From contig DJJW01000043.1 of the NCBI GenBank assembly GCA_002434335.1, positions 149,576 to 155,472 of the forward strand: DNA of 5,897 nt. The letters are read 5' to 3'. Under the pieces are notes generated by a model. The model saw only the letters and a list, made by a program, of their open reading frames with translations. It was not told where the DNA came from and did not search any database. The first letter of the stretch is position 1; every line of letters starts with the position of its first letter. The DNA comes from Lachnoclostridium sp. UBA6558 (lineage in GTDB: Bacteria > Bacillota > Clostridia > Lachnospirales > Lachnospiraceae). Below are positions 1 through 5,897 of this stretch, in pieces. The position numbers were made by a program, and so were the translations under genes.

Positions 1-406
1 TGTACCAGTAATCATTAGGGTCTCTTCCGATAACTCTTGCACCTACCTTAGGATAATCGGCATATTTTTTGTCGAGCTTATATAGATCTCGGTATCTGTC
101 CAGCTCATACTTATCCTGCAGTAATATTTTATTTTCATAAGTAATCTCAGACAACTGCTGTTTCAAATCTTCATTTTCACTCAGCAGGTCGTTCATGCTG
201 ACAAATTTATCCCCCTGGTCAGCAATGGCTTTTCCAACGGAATTAATCCCTTTCTGCATGGGCGTCACCACATAACCAATTGCTCCTTTTACAGGTAATA
301 AGATTTCACTGTAGCGGAATGATATAAACATTAGTATTAGACATAATACGACACCTCCGATAAAGAGATGTTTCGGATTAATGGAAAAACCTGTTCTCCT
401 TTTCAT
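1..406 (-). CDS. mreC: MreC, rod shape-determining protein (N-terminal part, cut by window edge)
   Basis: Partial gene: 135 codons from an ATG at 404-406, running off the left edge. MreC is the membrane-anchored scaffold of the elongation machinery; it links MreB filaments inside the cell to peptidoglycan synthases outside. The visible protein has a short basic cytoplasmic tail (MKRRTG), one hydrophobic membrane segment at about residues 13-30, and then an extracytoplasmic stretch. Residues about 60-110 are rich in E, K, L and Q (SENEDLKQQL is typical) and look like the dimerising coiled coil of MreC. The last visible residues (GARVIGRDPNDYWY) match the start of the beta-rich domain, where MreC proteins carry a conserved A-x-V-I-x-R-x-P-x-x-W/Y motif. 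The start is supported by AAGGGAG at 416-422, nine bases upstream. It follows mreB by 34 bases, so the two are very probably co-transcribed. mreD would be expected next, outside the window. Confidence 0.9.
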   Translation of the reverse strand, partial: MKRRTGFSINPKHLFIGGVVLCLILMFISFRYSEILLPVKGAIGYVVTPMQKGINSVGKAIADQGDKFVSMNDLLSENEDLKQQLSEITYENKILLQDKYELDRYRDLYKLDKKYADYPKVGARVIGRDPNDYWY

Positions 407-440
407 ATTGAATTGCTCCCTTGCTTACTTTAAAAATACA

Positions 441-1463
441 TTACCCTTTTATTGCAGCCTCTTTTAATGGACTTGCCAATTCTTTCAGGTTCGCATCTTC
501 GATTATTTTTCCGAGTCCGTTTACTACAGTGTTCGCAGAATCATTACAGATATTAATCTTAAGTCCGGTTTCCTTTGCCAAAAGGACATCCAAGCCTTTG
601 ATTGCAGATGAGCCACCGGTTACATAGATACCGGAGTCAATGATATCAGAAGAGATTTCCGGTGGGGTTCTTTCCAGAATAATACGGATGGCATCTATAA
701 TAGAATAGATGTACTCAATGATAGATTCATAAACGAAGGAAGAACTGATATCCACTTCTGTAGGAAGGCCTGTTACCACATTCCTGCCATAGGCTTTTAT
801 TGTCTTTTCTTCCATAGGAGAAGCAGTTGCCAATTCCTTTTTGATGGTTTCGGCAGTTTTATCACCAATTACCAGATTGTAGCTCTTCTTGACCGTTGAC
901 CGGATAGAGTCGTCCAGCCTGTTTCCTCCAATAGGAATGAGCTTGCTGATAACAATACCGCCTAAAGACATAATGGATACCTCTGTAGTATCTGCCCCGA
1001 TATCTACCACCATAACACCTTTGGCGTTGTTAACATCAAGACCCATACCTACTGCATCTGCAATAGGCTTTTCCACAATCTTAATCGATTTTGGCTTAAC
1101 CTGTGAGCTTGCAATCAGATCATAGAAAGCTCTTTTTTCTACTTCTGTTATATCTGTGGGCGTAGCAATTAGTACAGAAGCAGCTCTCATACCGCCTCTT
1201 TTGTTAAGCCCTTTGAAGGTATAGTTAATCAGTTCCAGCATATTGTTTATATCTGCTATTACCCCGTATTTTACAGGATAGCTGACATTGATATTAGCCG
1301 GTGCCTTTCCATGCATCTCAAAAGCTTCATTTCCTACAGCAATTACCTTTTTTTTACCTTCTACTGCGATGATGTTTTTTTCATCTACCACAACTCCGTC
1401 ATTTTTACGGTATATTTTAATGGTACTGGTACCAAAGTCTATTCCATATGTTTTTCCTGGCAT
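441..1463 (-). CDS. mreB: MreB-family actin homologue with altered active site
   Basis: Complete, 340 residues, ATG to TAA, the usual MreB length. MreB polymerises into membrane-bound filaments that steer cell-wall synthesis. Family features in order: phosphate-1 loop GIDFGTST (7-14), GVIAD (67-71), active-site block VEKPIADAVG (130-139), phosphate-2 loop VVDIGADTTEV (152-162), YNLVIGDKTAETIKKE (195-210), TGLP (231-234), RTPPEISSDIIDSGI (265-279), adenosine loop VTGGSS (281-286). The assignment to MreB rather than FtsA, ParM or DnaK rests on this whole series and on mreC directly downstream. Several functional positions differ from canonical MreB: E. coli E143 corresponds to K132, G168-G169 to A157-D158, and the RPMKDG segment reads YPVKYG (62-67). 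The long N-terminal amphipathic helix of some Gram-negative MreBs is absent. The Shine-Dalgarno site is weak (GAG about 9 to 12 bases upstream), unlike its neighbours. Family assignment is strong; normal ATPase activity is doubtful. Confidence 0.92.
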   Translation of the reverse strand: MPGKTYGIDFGTSTIKIYRKNDGVVVDEKNIIAVEGKKKVIAVGNEAFEMHGKAPANINVSYPVKYGVIADINNMLELINYTFKGLNKRGGMRAASVLIATPTDITEVEKRAFYDLIASSQVKPKSIKIVEKPIADAVGMGLDVNNAKGVMVVDIGADTTEVSIMSLGGIVISKLIPIGGNRLDDSIRSTVKKSYNLVIGDKTAETIKKELATASPMEEKTIKAYGRNVVTGLPTEVDISSSFVYESIIEYIYSIIDAIRIILERTPPEISSDIIDSGIYVTGGSSAIKGLDVLLAKETGLKINICNDSANTVVNGLGKIIEDANLKELASPLKEAAIKG

Positions 1464-1474
1464 TTTTGTTATCT

Positions 1475-1525
1475 CATTGCAATCGTATACTTATTATTCT
1501 ATTGGGGATTCTGTCTTCTGCAATG
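1475..1525. repeat. 7-bp inverted repeat flanking the mreB promoter candidate
   Basis: Arms CATTGCA (1475-1481) and TGCAATG (1519-1525) are exact inverted copies separated by 37 bases, within the 72-base gap between radC and mreB. They bracket the -35/-10 candidate. The arms could be a spaced operator, or could pair in a read-through radC-mreB transcript close to the mreB start. A 7-bp match in such a gap can arise by chance, so this is only a candidate. Confidence 0.25.
1496..1523 (-). promoter_or_regulatory. Weak sigma-A-type promoter candidate for mreBC
   Basis: On the minus strand, TTGCAG (1518-1523) could serve as a -35 box (3 of 6 matches to TTGACA) and TAGAAT (1496-1501) as a -10 box (5 of 6 matches to TATAAT), with a 16-base spacer. 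The predicted transcript would begin near 1489, about 26 bases before the mreB ATG. It would give mreB and mreC expression independent of radC. The -35 is poor, so confidence is low. Confidence 0.3.
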
Positions 1526-1535
1526 TTTTCCTTTC

Positions 1536-2234
1536 CTAAATATAACCCTGTTCTGCAAGGCTTATATACCTATTATCCCCAATAATTATATGATCCATAA
1601 GCCGAATTCCCATTAAATTACCGGCTTCTTTCATTCGATGTGTAGTTTGGATATCTTCCCTGCTGGGGGTTGGGTCCCCACTGGGATGGTTATGAAGAAG
1701 TATGATATTAACCGCTTCATATTTAAGTGCATTCAAAAAAATCTCCCGGGGTGACAGCAGGGAACTGCTTACTGTACCGGTTGATACTATCATATCCTTT
1801 AGTATTCTGCTCTTGGCATCCATCATGATAAGATAAACGACCTCACGCGCAAGATGCCTCATTTCCTGCATATAGTAACTGGCAACCGCTTCGGGAGTTA
1901 TCAGTGATAACCTCTTTTCATTGGTTGCCTTAGACATTCTTTTTGTTAATTCTGTCACACACAAAAGCTGTATCGCCTTTACGCGGCCTATCCCTTTAAT
2001 TGATGTTAAATCTTTCAGACTCATATGGTTTAAGCCTATAAGTCCCGGATAGGCGGCCGAAAAAGAAAGTACTCTGGACGCCACATCCACAACACGCTCT
2101 CCTGCTGAACCCGAACGTATAATGACTGCCAGAAGTTCAGCATCCGAAAGTGCCCCCGGACCTGATCTTTCACATTTCTCATAGGGTTGTTCCGACGCGG
2201 GCATCTCTTTCAGGGTATAATATTTGCTAGTCAT
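1536..2234 (-). CDS. radC: RadC family protein (UPF0758), JAMM/MPN domain
   Basis: Complete, 232 residues, ATG to TAG, normal RadC length. The N-terminal domain carries the family signature ALSDAELLAVIIRSG (28-42) and a helix-hairpin-helix (about 76-90, LTSIKGIGRVKAIQL) suited to DNA contact. The C-terminal domain is a JAB1/MPN metalloprotease-like fold with an intact metal-binding motif: H181-x-H183, seven residues, then S191-x-x-D194 (within HNHPSGDPTPSRED), with E131 as the likely upstream glutamate. The name comes from an early E. coli assignment to DNA repair that did not hold up, and the biochemical role is still unclear; a zinc hydrolase role is inferred from the motif only. The start is well supported by a perfect AGGAGG at 2239-2244, four bases upstream. 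Family alignment begins at about residue 7, which also fits this start. It sits 72 bases before mreB, a common position for radC in Firmicutes. Confidence 0.95.
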   Translation of the reverse strand: MTSKYYTLKEMPASEQPYEKCERSGPGALSDAELLAVIIRSGSAGERVVDVASRVLSFSAAYPGLIGLNHMSLKDLTSIKGIGRVKAIQLLCVTELTKRMSKATNEKRLSLITPEAVASYYMQEMRHLAREVVYLIMMDAKSRILKDMIVSTGTVSSSLLSPREIFLNALKYEAVNIILLHNHPSGDPTPSREDIQTTHRMKEAGNLMGIRLMDHIIIGDNRYISLAEQGYI

Positions 2235-2282
2235 TTATCCTCCTACCTTCTCTCTCCGGGAAAAGCAGGATGCTTAGAACCT

Positions 2283-2558
2283 TTAAAGCTTACGGTATAA
2301 TATTATTGCCAGAATTATGCCAATAATACCGCCAATGGTTATTTTAATGGATAAGCCGAAGCTTACGACCAATACACCCAAATTCAACTTTACTACACCA
2401 TTTTGTCCGGCACTTCCGATGCCGAATTGCTGTCCATAATTAAGCCATGACAGATAGGGGATATCCCTTGAAAGATAGCCTATGAAGCCACCCAGGACCA
2501 CACCAGCTAACAGTACGATCAATAATACACCTGTATCCTTAGCATTGAATCTGGACAT
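2283..2558 (-). CDS. DUF4321 family small membrane protein
   Basis: 91 residues from the ATG at 2556-2558 to TAA. A longer frame opens with an ATG at 2603, but I prefer the internal ATG. It has a GGAGG site (2569-2573) ten bases upstream, the extra 15 residues (MLEYRGNFCSGGTNP) do not look like a membrane-protein N-terminus, and a promoter candidate overlaps the outer ATG. The protein has a hydrophobic segment at about 11-29 (with AGVVLGGFIG), a polar loop containing PYLSWLNYGQQFGIG, and a second hydrophobic region at about 58-88 ending IILYRKL. Two membrane segments with both ends basic are likely. The pattern matches the DUF4321 family of Clostridia, which from memory lies near radC and mreB. 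No function is known. The context suggests a link to envelope growth, which is inference only. The gap to radC is 48 bases. Confidence 0.85.
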   Translation of the reverse strand: MSRFNAKDTGVLLIVLLAGVVLGGFIGYLSRDIPYLSWLNYGQQFGIGSAGQNGVVKLNLGVLVVSFGLSIKITIGGIIGIILAIILYRKL

Positions 2559-2568
2559 CGGATTTGTA

Positions 2569-2573
2569 CCTCC
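2569..2573 (-). promoter_or_regulatory. Ribosome binding site that decides the DUF4321 start
   Basis: GGAGG on the minus strand lies ten bases before the ATG at 2558. No comparable purine tract precedes the outer in-frame ATG at 2603 at a usable distance, so this site favours the 91-residue product over the 106-residue one. Confidence 0.75.
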
Positions 2574-2593
2574 ACTACAAAAATTTCCCCTAT

Positions 2594-2622
2594 ATTCTAA
2601 CATATAATCCTGATTTTGTATA
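2594..2622 (-). promoter_or_regulatory. Sigma-A promoter with extended -10, upstream of DUF4321-radC
   Basis: On the minus strand: -35 TATACA (2617-2622, 4 of 6 matches), a spacer of exactly 17 bases, and -10 TAGAAT (2594-2599, 5 of 6 matches) preceded by TGT (2600-2602), which makes an extended -10 (TGn). Transcription would start near 2587, about 29 bases before the preferred DUF4321 ATG. The surrounding DNA is AT-rich and lies just after the stop codon of the PLP lyase gene, a natural place for an internal promoter. It would start a DUF4321-radC-(mreB) transcript separate from mutL-miaA. Confidence 0.5.
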
Positions 2623-2642
2623 CACCAATAGAATAATATAAT

Positions 2643-3962
2643 TTATAAGGTTATAAGACCTTCTTCATACATTTTCTGTACAGACATCAGGATTCCGAAC
2701 TTGGCATGATACCAGGTCAGTCCTCCCTGAAAGTATACATTATAGGGTGGTTTCACAGGTGCATCTGCACTGAGCTCGATACTTGCTCCTTGAATGAAAG
2801 CTCCTGCTGCCATGATTACATCGCAGGTATATCCAGGCATTGCCCAAGGCTCCGGAACCACATAACTGTCAACAGGTGCTGCTGCCTGGATTCCACGGCA
2901 GAAAGCAATTACTCCTTCTCTGGTGCCCAGTGTCACTGCCTGAATAATATCATGTCTGGATTCGCTGCCGTTAGGAACAACTGAAAATCCTAATTTCTCA
3001 TAAATATTTGCCGCAAAGATAGCTCCCTTTAACGCACCGGACACCACCTGAGGTGCCAGGAACAAGCCCTGGAACAACTGGCTGTTAATACCAAGGGTAG
3101 CACCTACTTCTTTGCCAAGTCCGGGTGCTGTCAGGCGGAAAGCCGCATTTTCTACATATTCTTCTTTCCCTGCAATGTATCCTCCAATAGGCGCAAGACC
3201 GCCTCCCGGATTTTTAATCAATGAGCCAACTACCAGATCAGCGCCTACATCTGTAGGCTCGATTGTTTCTACAAACTCACCATAGCAATTATCCACCATA
3301 CAGATAACTTCCGGTTTAATAGCTTTTATAAATGCAATCAATTCACCGATACGTTTAACAGATAAGGTAGGTCTGGTTGCGTAACCCTTGGAACGCTGAA
3401 TGGTAATGAGCTTTGTTCTCTCATTTATGGCATTTTTTATGCCTTCATAATCGTATTCACCATTCTCTAATAAATCTACCTGTGCATAGGTAATTCCGTA
3501 TTCTCTCAAAGATCCGGTTAACCTTGCTCCTTTTGAGCCATCTGTACTGCTGTCTTCCCCAATTCCGATAACTCCTTCCAGGGTATCATAAGGTTTTCCA
3601 ACAGGTGATAAAATCTCATCTCCGGGTCTTAAATTTCCTGATAATGCGGTGCTGAGGGCGTGAGTACCGCTGATCAGCTGAGGTCTGACCAGTGCTGATT
3701 CTGTATGAAATACAGAGGCATAGACACTTTCTATGGTATCTCTGCCCAGATCGTTATAACCATAACCTGTGGTAGCCGCAAAATGTATATCACTGACACG
3801 ATTTTCCTGAAAGGCCTTTATTACCTTTAACTGATTATATTCTGCTATAAGATCGATTTCTTCAAATCTTTCTTTAAGTTTCTCTTCTGTTTCTTTTCCA
3901 AGTTTTAATATAGACGGATTTATAGAAAACTCCTTATAAATCTTTTCCAGTTCCTGTTTCAT
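2643..3962 (-). CDS. PLP-dependent methionine gamma-lyase family protein ('aluminium resistance protein')
   Basis: Complete, 439 residues, ATG to TAA. It belongs to the fold-type I PLP enzymes of the Met_gamma_lyase / COG4100 family, often labelled aluminium resistance protein. Visible features: family N-terminal block with ATTGYGYNDLGRD (63-75), SGTHALSTAL with GNLRPGDEIL (98-118), GKPYDTLEGVIG (122-133), the likely PLP ring-stacking and pyridine-nitrogen region MVDNCYGEF (222-230, Asp D224), and the Schiff-base lysine K250 in GSLIKNPGGG. The C-terminal domain includes PPYNVYFQGGLTWYHAK (405-421). Cofactor residues are intact, so it is probably an active enzyme on an amino acid, perhaps sulfur-containing. 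The substrate cannot be read from sequence, and true methionine gamma-lyase activity is not established for this branch. AAAGGG at 3973-3978, ten bases upstream, supports the start. It lies 23 bases after miaA, so co-transcription is likely; miaA neighbourhood is, from memory, common for this family in Firmicutes. Confidence 0.9.
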   Translation of the reverse strand: MKQELEKIYKEFSINPSILKLGKETEEKLKERFEEIDLIAEYNQLKVIKAFQENRVSDIHFAATTGYGYNDLGRDTIESVYASVFHTESALVRPQLISGTHALSTALSGNLRPGDEILSPVGKPYDTLEGVIGIGEDSSTDGSKGARLTGSLREYGITYAQVDLLENGEYDYEGIKNAINERTKLITIQRSKGYATRPTLSVKRIGELIAFIKAIKPEVICMVDNCYGEFVETIEPTDVGADLVVGSLIKNPGGGLAPIGGYIAGKEEYVENAAFRLTAPGLGKEVGATLGINSQLFQGLFLAPQVVSGALKGAIFAANIYEKLGFSVVPNGSESRHDIIQAVTLGTREGVIAFCRGIQAAAPVDSYVVPEPWAMPGYTCDVIMAAGAFIQGASIELSADAPVKPPYNVYFQGGLTWYHAKFGILMSVQKMYEEGLITL

Positions 3963-3985
3963 GACATATCTGCCCTTTGCCTTTC

Positions 3986-4930
3986 CTATTTTATAATTCC
4001 CTTATCCTTTATTTGTGAAAGCAGGGCTTTTAGGATATCTTCCTCATCCTGGTAATCTTCTTTCTGTACCCAGATTACTTCTTTCTCCCGTTTAAACCAG
4101 GTAATCTGCCGTTTGGCAAAGTGCCTCGTTTCCTGTTTGATACTATTGACTGCTTCAATCAAGCTGCAGCTGCCGTTAAGATACCTGATAATTTCTTTAT
4201 AACCAAGCCCCTGCATAGAAACCATATTACTGGTGCAGCCGTTATCCAGCAGGCTTTTCACCTCATCCACAAGCCCTTCTTCTACCATCAGATCAACTCT
4301 TTTATTGATTCTGTCATAAAGGACCTCTCTGTCACGGTTTAATACAAAATAACAGAAGTTATAAGGTGAAGCTTTTTGCTTTTGCTCTTCATTGTGGGCA
4401 GAAATTAATTCTCCGGTCTGATTATAATATTCAAGTGCACGGATAACACGTTTCACATTGTTTGGATGAATGGCTTTTGCAGCTTCCGGATCAACTTTCT
4501 TAAGTTGATCGTGAAGGTTATCTGCTCCCTTTTCTGCTGCCTGAATAAGAAGACTATCCCTGTAAGCGTTATCCTCTTCTGCCTCTTTAAAATCTATTCC
4601 GTTTAATACCGCCTGTATATAGAAACCGGTGCCACCCACAAGGATGGGCAGTTTACCCCTTCTATAGATGTCCTCCATATACTTAAGCGCATACTCCTGA
4701 AATCTGACTACATTAAAGTCTTCTTCCGGTTCCAATTCATCAATAAGATAATGGGTAACGCCCTGCATATCTGACGGTTTTATCTTCGCAGTACCTATAT
4801 CCATATGTTTGTATACCTGCATGGAATCGGCACTGATAATTTCACCCTTTACAGCTTTTGCAAGCTTTATGGAAAGCTCAGTCTTTCCCACTGCCGTTGG
4901 TCCTGTCAGGATAATCAAAGGCTTTTTCAT
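3986..4930 (-). CDS. miaA: tRNA dimethylallyltransferase MiaA
   Basis: Complete, 314 residues, ATG to TAG, typical length. MiaA transfers the dimethylallyl group from dimethylallyl diphosphate to N6 of adenosine 37 in tRNAs reading codons that begin with U. This is the first step to ms2i6A, which stabilises codon pairing. Seen in order: P-loop GPTAVGKT (10-17), SADSMQVYKHMDIGTAK (33-49) with D35 in the catalytic aspartate position, VGGTGFYIQAVLNG (98-111) holding the conserved diphosphate-side threonine T101, an insertion domain with HPNNVKRVIRALE (155-167), and the C-terminal ETRHFAKRQITWFKR (267-281) family motif. No key residue is missing. The start is supported by AGGAGA at 4941-4946, ten bases upstream. 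It begins 27 bases after mutL; mutL-miaA adjacency is widespread in bacteria and implies one transcript. Confidence 0.97.
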   Translation of the reverse strand: MKKPLIILTGPTAVGKTELSIKLAKAVKGEIISADSMQVYKHMDIGTAKIKPSDMQGVTHYLIDELEPEEDFNVVRFQEYALKYMEDIYRRGKLPILVGGTGFYIQAVLNGIDFKEAEEDNAYRDSLLIQAAEKGADNLHDQLKKVDPEAAKAIHPNNVKRVIRALEYYNQTGELISAHNEEQKQKASPYNFCYFVLNRDREVLYDRINKRVDLMVEEGLVDEVKSLLDNGCTSNMVSMQGLGYKEIIRYLNGSCSLIEAVNSIKQETRHFAKRQITWFKREKEVIWVQKEDYQDEEDILKALLSQIKDKGIIK

Positions 4931-4957
4931 AATTTCGCTTTCTCCTGTATTTATTCT

Positions 4958-5897
4958 CTATACAATCCGCTTGAATTTCCTTTCCACTTCATATTTACTC
5001 ATGGAGATAATAACCGGTCTTCCATGAGGACAATTATATGGATTCTCAAGGGTCAGAAGTTGTTCAATCAATGCTCTGGCTTCTTCTACGGACAGTTTAT
5101 GACTTCCCTTAACGGCTGCCTTACAGGACATGGAGGCTATCTTATCCAGAATGATTTCCGGTGTGTTGTTATAGCCTTCTTCGGTAAGTCCATCAATGAT
5201 TTCAATTAATATATCATAATGTACCAGGTTATATAAATCTCCCGGCACCGCTCGAACTGCATATTCCTTACCGCCAAACTCCTCGAATTCAAAACCGGCT
5301 TCTTCAAGGTACTTCATATTGTGAAGCAGTGCATCTCTTTCTCTGATATTGAGTGATAAGATAATCGGTGGCATTAACTGCTGTGAAAAGTGTTCCTTTT
5401 CTTTTAGCTTCTTTACAATACGCTCATACAGAACCTTTTCATGGGCTGCATGCTGATCAATCAGGAACATTTTATCTCCGTATTCAATAATCCAATAGGT
5501 ATTGAATAACTGACCAATTATTTTATGCTCCGTTACCGCCTTTTCCGATAAGAATGCTAACTGTTCGTATGCTCCATGTTCCTCCAATTTCCGGGAATTG
5601 CTATCTATGTTAAATTTTTCTGTATTTTCGCTGTCAGGATTTTGAGGTGCAGCTGCTTGTGCAGGCTGGTTGGCAGCTACATTTTCTTCTGTTAAAATAT
5701 TGCTTAAATCCTTCTTCTCCTTTTGAGGAACAGCAGCTGCTTCTTCCCTATAAACAATGGAGTTTTCTGATATTCCTGCACCGGCTTCCTGAAGTCGTGC
5801 TTTATTCTCCAATAAGATGGAAGGTGCTGTATCCACATAGGATTTTAACTGACCGATTTCAGTTGCCTTCACTGCCTCTTTCAGAACTGAATCAATA
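4958..5897 (-). CDS. mutL: DNA mismatch repair endonuclease MutL (C-terminal part, cut by window edge)
   Basis: The reading frame is open to the right edge, so the N-terminal ATPase domain lies outside. A GTG at 5870-5872 is an internal valine, not a start: the codons before it (IDSVLKEA) continue the end of the transducer domain. Numbering from that GTG as 1, residues about 35-100 form a low-complexity linker rich in A, Q, P, N and E. The C-terminal dimerisation and nuclease domain follows. The endonuclease motif DQHA-x2-E-x4-E is intact (D139-E150, at 5423-5458), as are the zinc-site partners SCKAAVKG (C250) and CPHGRP (C281, H283). QQLMPP (164-169) lies where Bacillus subtilis MutL has its sliding-clamp motif. 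This is therefore a nicking MutL, as in bacteria without MutH, unlike the E. coli type. The protein ends FKRIV. mutS would be expected upstream. Confidence 0.96.
   Translation of the reverse strand, partial: IDSVLKEAVKATEIGQLKSYVDTAPSILLENKARLQEAGAGISENSIVYREEAAAVPQKEKKDLSNILTEENVAANQPAQAAAPQNPDSENTEKFNIDSNSRKLEEHGAYEQLAFLSEKAVTEHKIIGQLFNTYWIIEYGDKMFLIDQHAAHEKVLYERIVKKLKEKEHFSQQLMPPIILSLNIRERDALLHNMKYLEEAGFEFEEFGGKEYAVRAVPGDLYNLVHYDILIEIIDGLTEEGYNNTPEIILDKIASMSCKAAVKGSHKLSVEEARALIEQLLTLENPYNCPHGRPVIISMSKYEVERKFKRIV

Noticed and set aside
1469..1477. A minimal ORF (ATG AGA TAA on the minus strand) just before the mreB ATG.
   Set aside because: It has two codons, no ribosome site and no sign of a leader-peptide role; it is expected by chance.
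1288..1616. Two overlapping plus-strand frames of 83 and 101 codons across the mreB-radC gap.
   Set aside because: They are mostly antisense to mreB and radC, rich in F, Y, I and S as expected from reverse-strand translation of AT-rich genes, with no family resemblance.
2263..2275. Small hairpin AAGCA-TCC-TGCTT followed by TTCC on the minus strand, between DUF4321 and radC.
   Set aside because: The stem is only 5 bp with few G-C pairs and no proper U tract, so it is too weak to call a terminator; radC follows at once with a strong ribosome site.
2632..2656. TTATAA repeats around the stop codon of the PLP lyase gene, looking like a palindrome.
   Set aside because: TTATAA is self-complementary and the region is AT-rich; no stable stem with a T tract forms, so no terminator is supported.
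4805..5209. A 134-codon plus-strand open frame over the mutL-miaA junction.
   Set aside because: It lies opposite two clearly conserved genes, spans their junction, has no ribosome site worth noting and no recognisable domain.
5870..5872. GTG as a possible start of a separate C-terminal MutL protein.
   Set aside because: The frame stays open upstream and the preceding residues fit the MutL transducer domain; no ribosome site was seen, so it is an internal valine.

Overview
The window is a compact stretch of chromosomal core genes from a low-GC Gram-positive bacterium, most likely a member of the Clostridia and probably Lachnospiraceae. The support is moderate AT richness, purine-rich Shine-Dalgarno sites, an endonuclease-type MutL, a DUF4321 membrane protein, and the order mutL - miaA - PLP lyase - DUF4321 - radC - mreB - mreC. 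The family assignment rests on remembered gene order and protein resemblance; no search was run.

All seven genes lie on the minus strand, so transcription runs from high to low coordinates. The order is: the C-terminal part of mutL (cut by the right edge), miaA, a PLP-dependent 'methionine gamma-lyase / aluminium resistance' family protein, a 91-residue DUF4321 membrane protein, radC, an mreB-family actin homologue, and the first 135 codons of mreC (cut by the left edge). Gaps are 23 to 84 bases. No RNA gene, mobile element, CRISPR array or strong terminator was found, and no gene-free stretch reaches 300 bases. Nearly all other open frames are shadows of these genes.

Two functional blocks are visible. 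The right block (mutL, miaA, PLP lyase) looks like one transcript joining mismatch repair, tRNA A37 prenylation and a sulfur-amino-acid-type PLP enzyme. The left block (DUF4321, radC, mreB, mreC) leads into the cell-shape operon. A good extended -10 promoter candidate at about 2594-2622 sits between the blocks. It also fixes the start of the DUF4321 gene, because a longer reading frame would begin upstream of the predicted transcript. A second, weaker candidate lies in front of mreB.

Most of the window is ordinary. The one feature that stands out is the MreB homologue. It aligns without gaps to E. coli MreB through the active-site region, yet the position of the catalytic glutamate (E. coli E143) is lysine (K132), and the phosphate-2 loop reads D-I-G-A-D instead of D-I-G-G-G. 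This suggests an actin-like filament protein with altered or absent ATP hydrolysis, placed where the main mreB is normally found.
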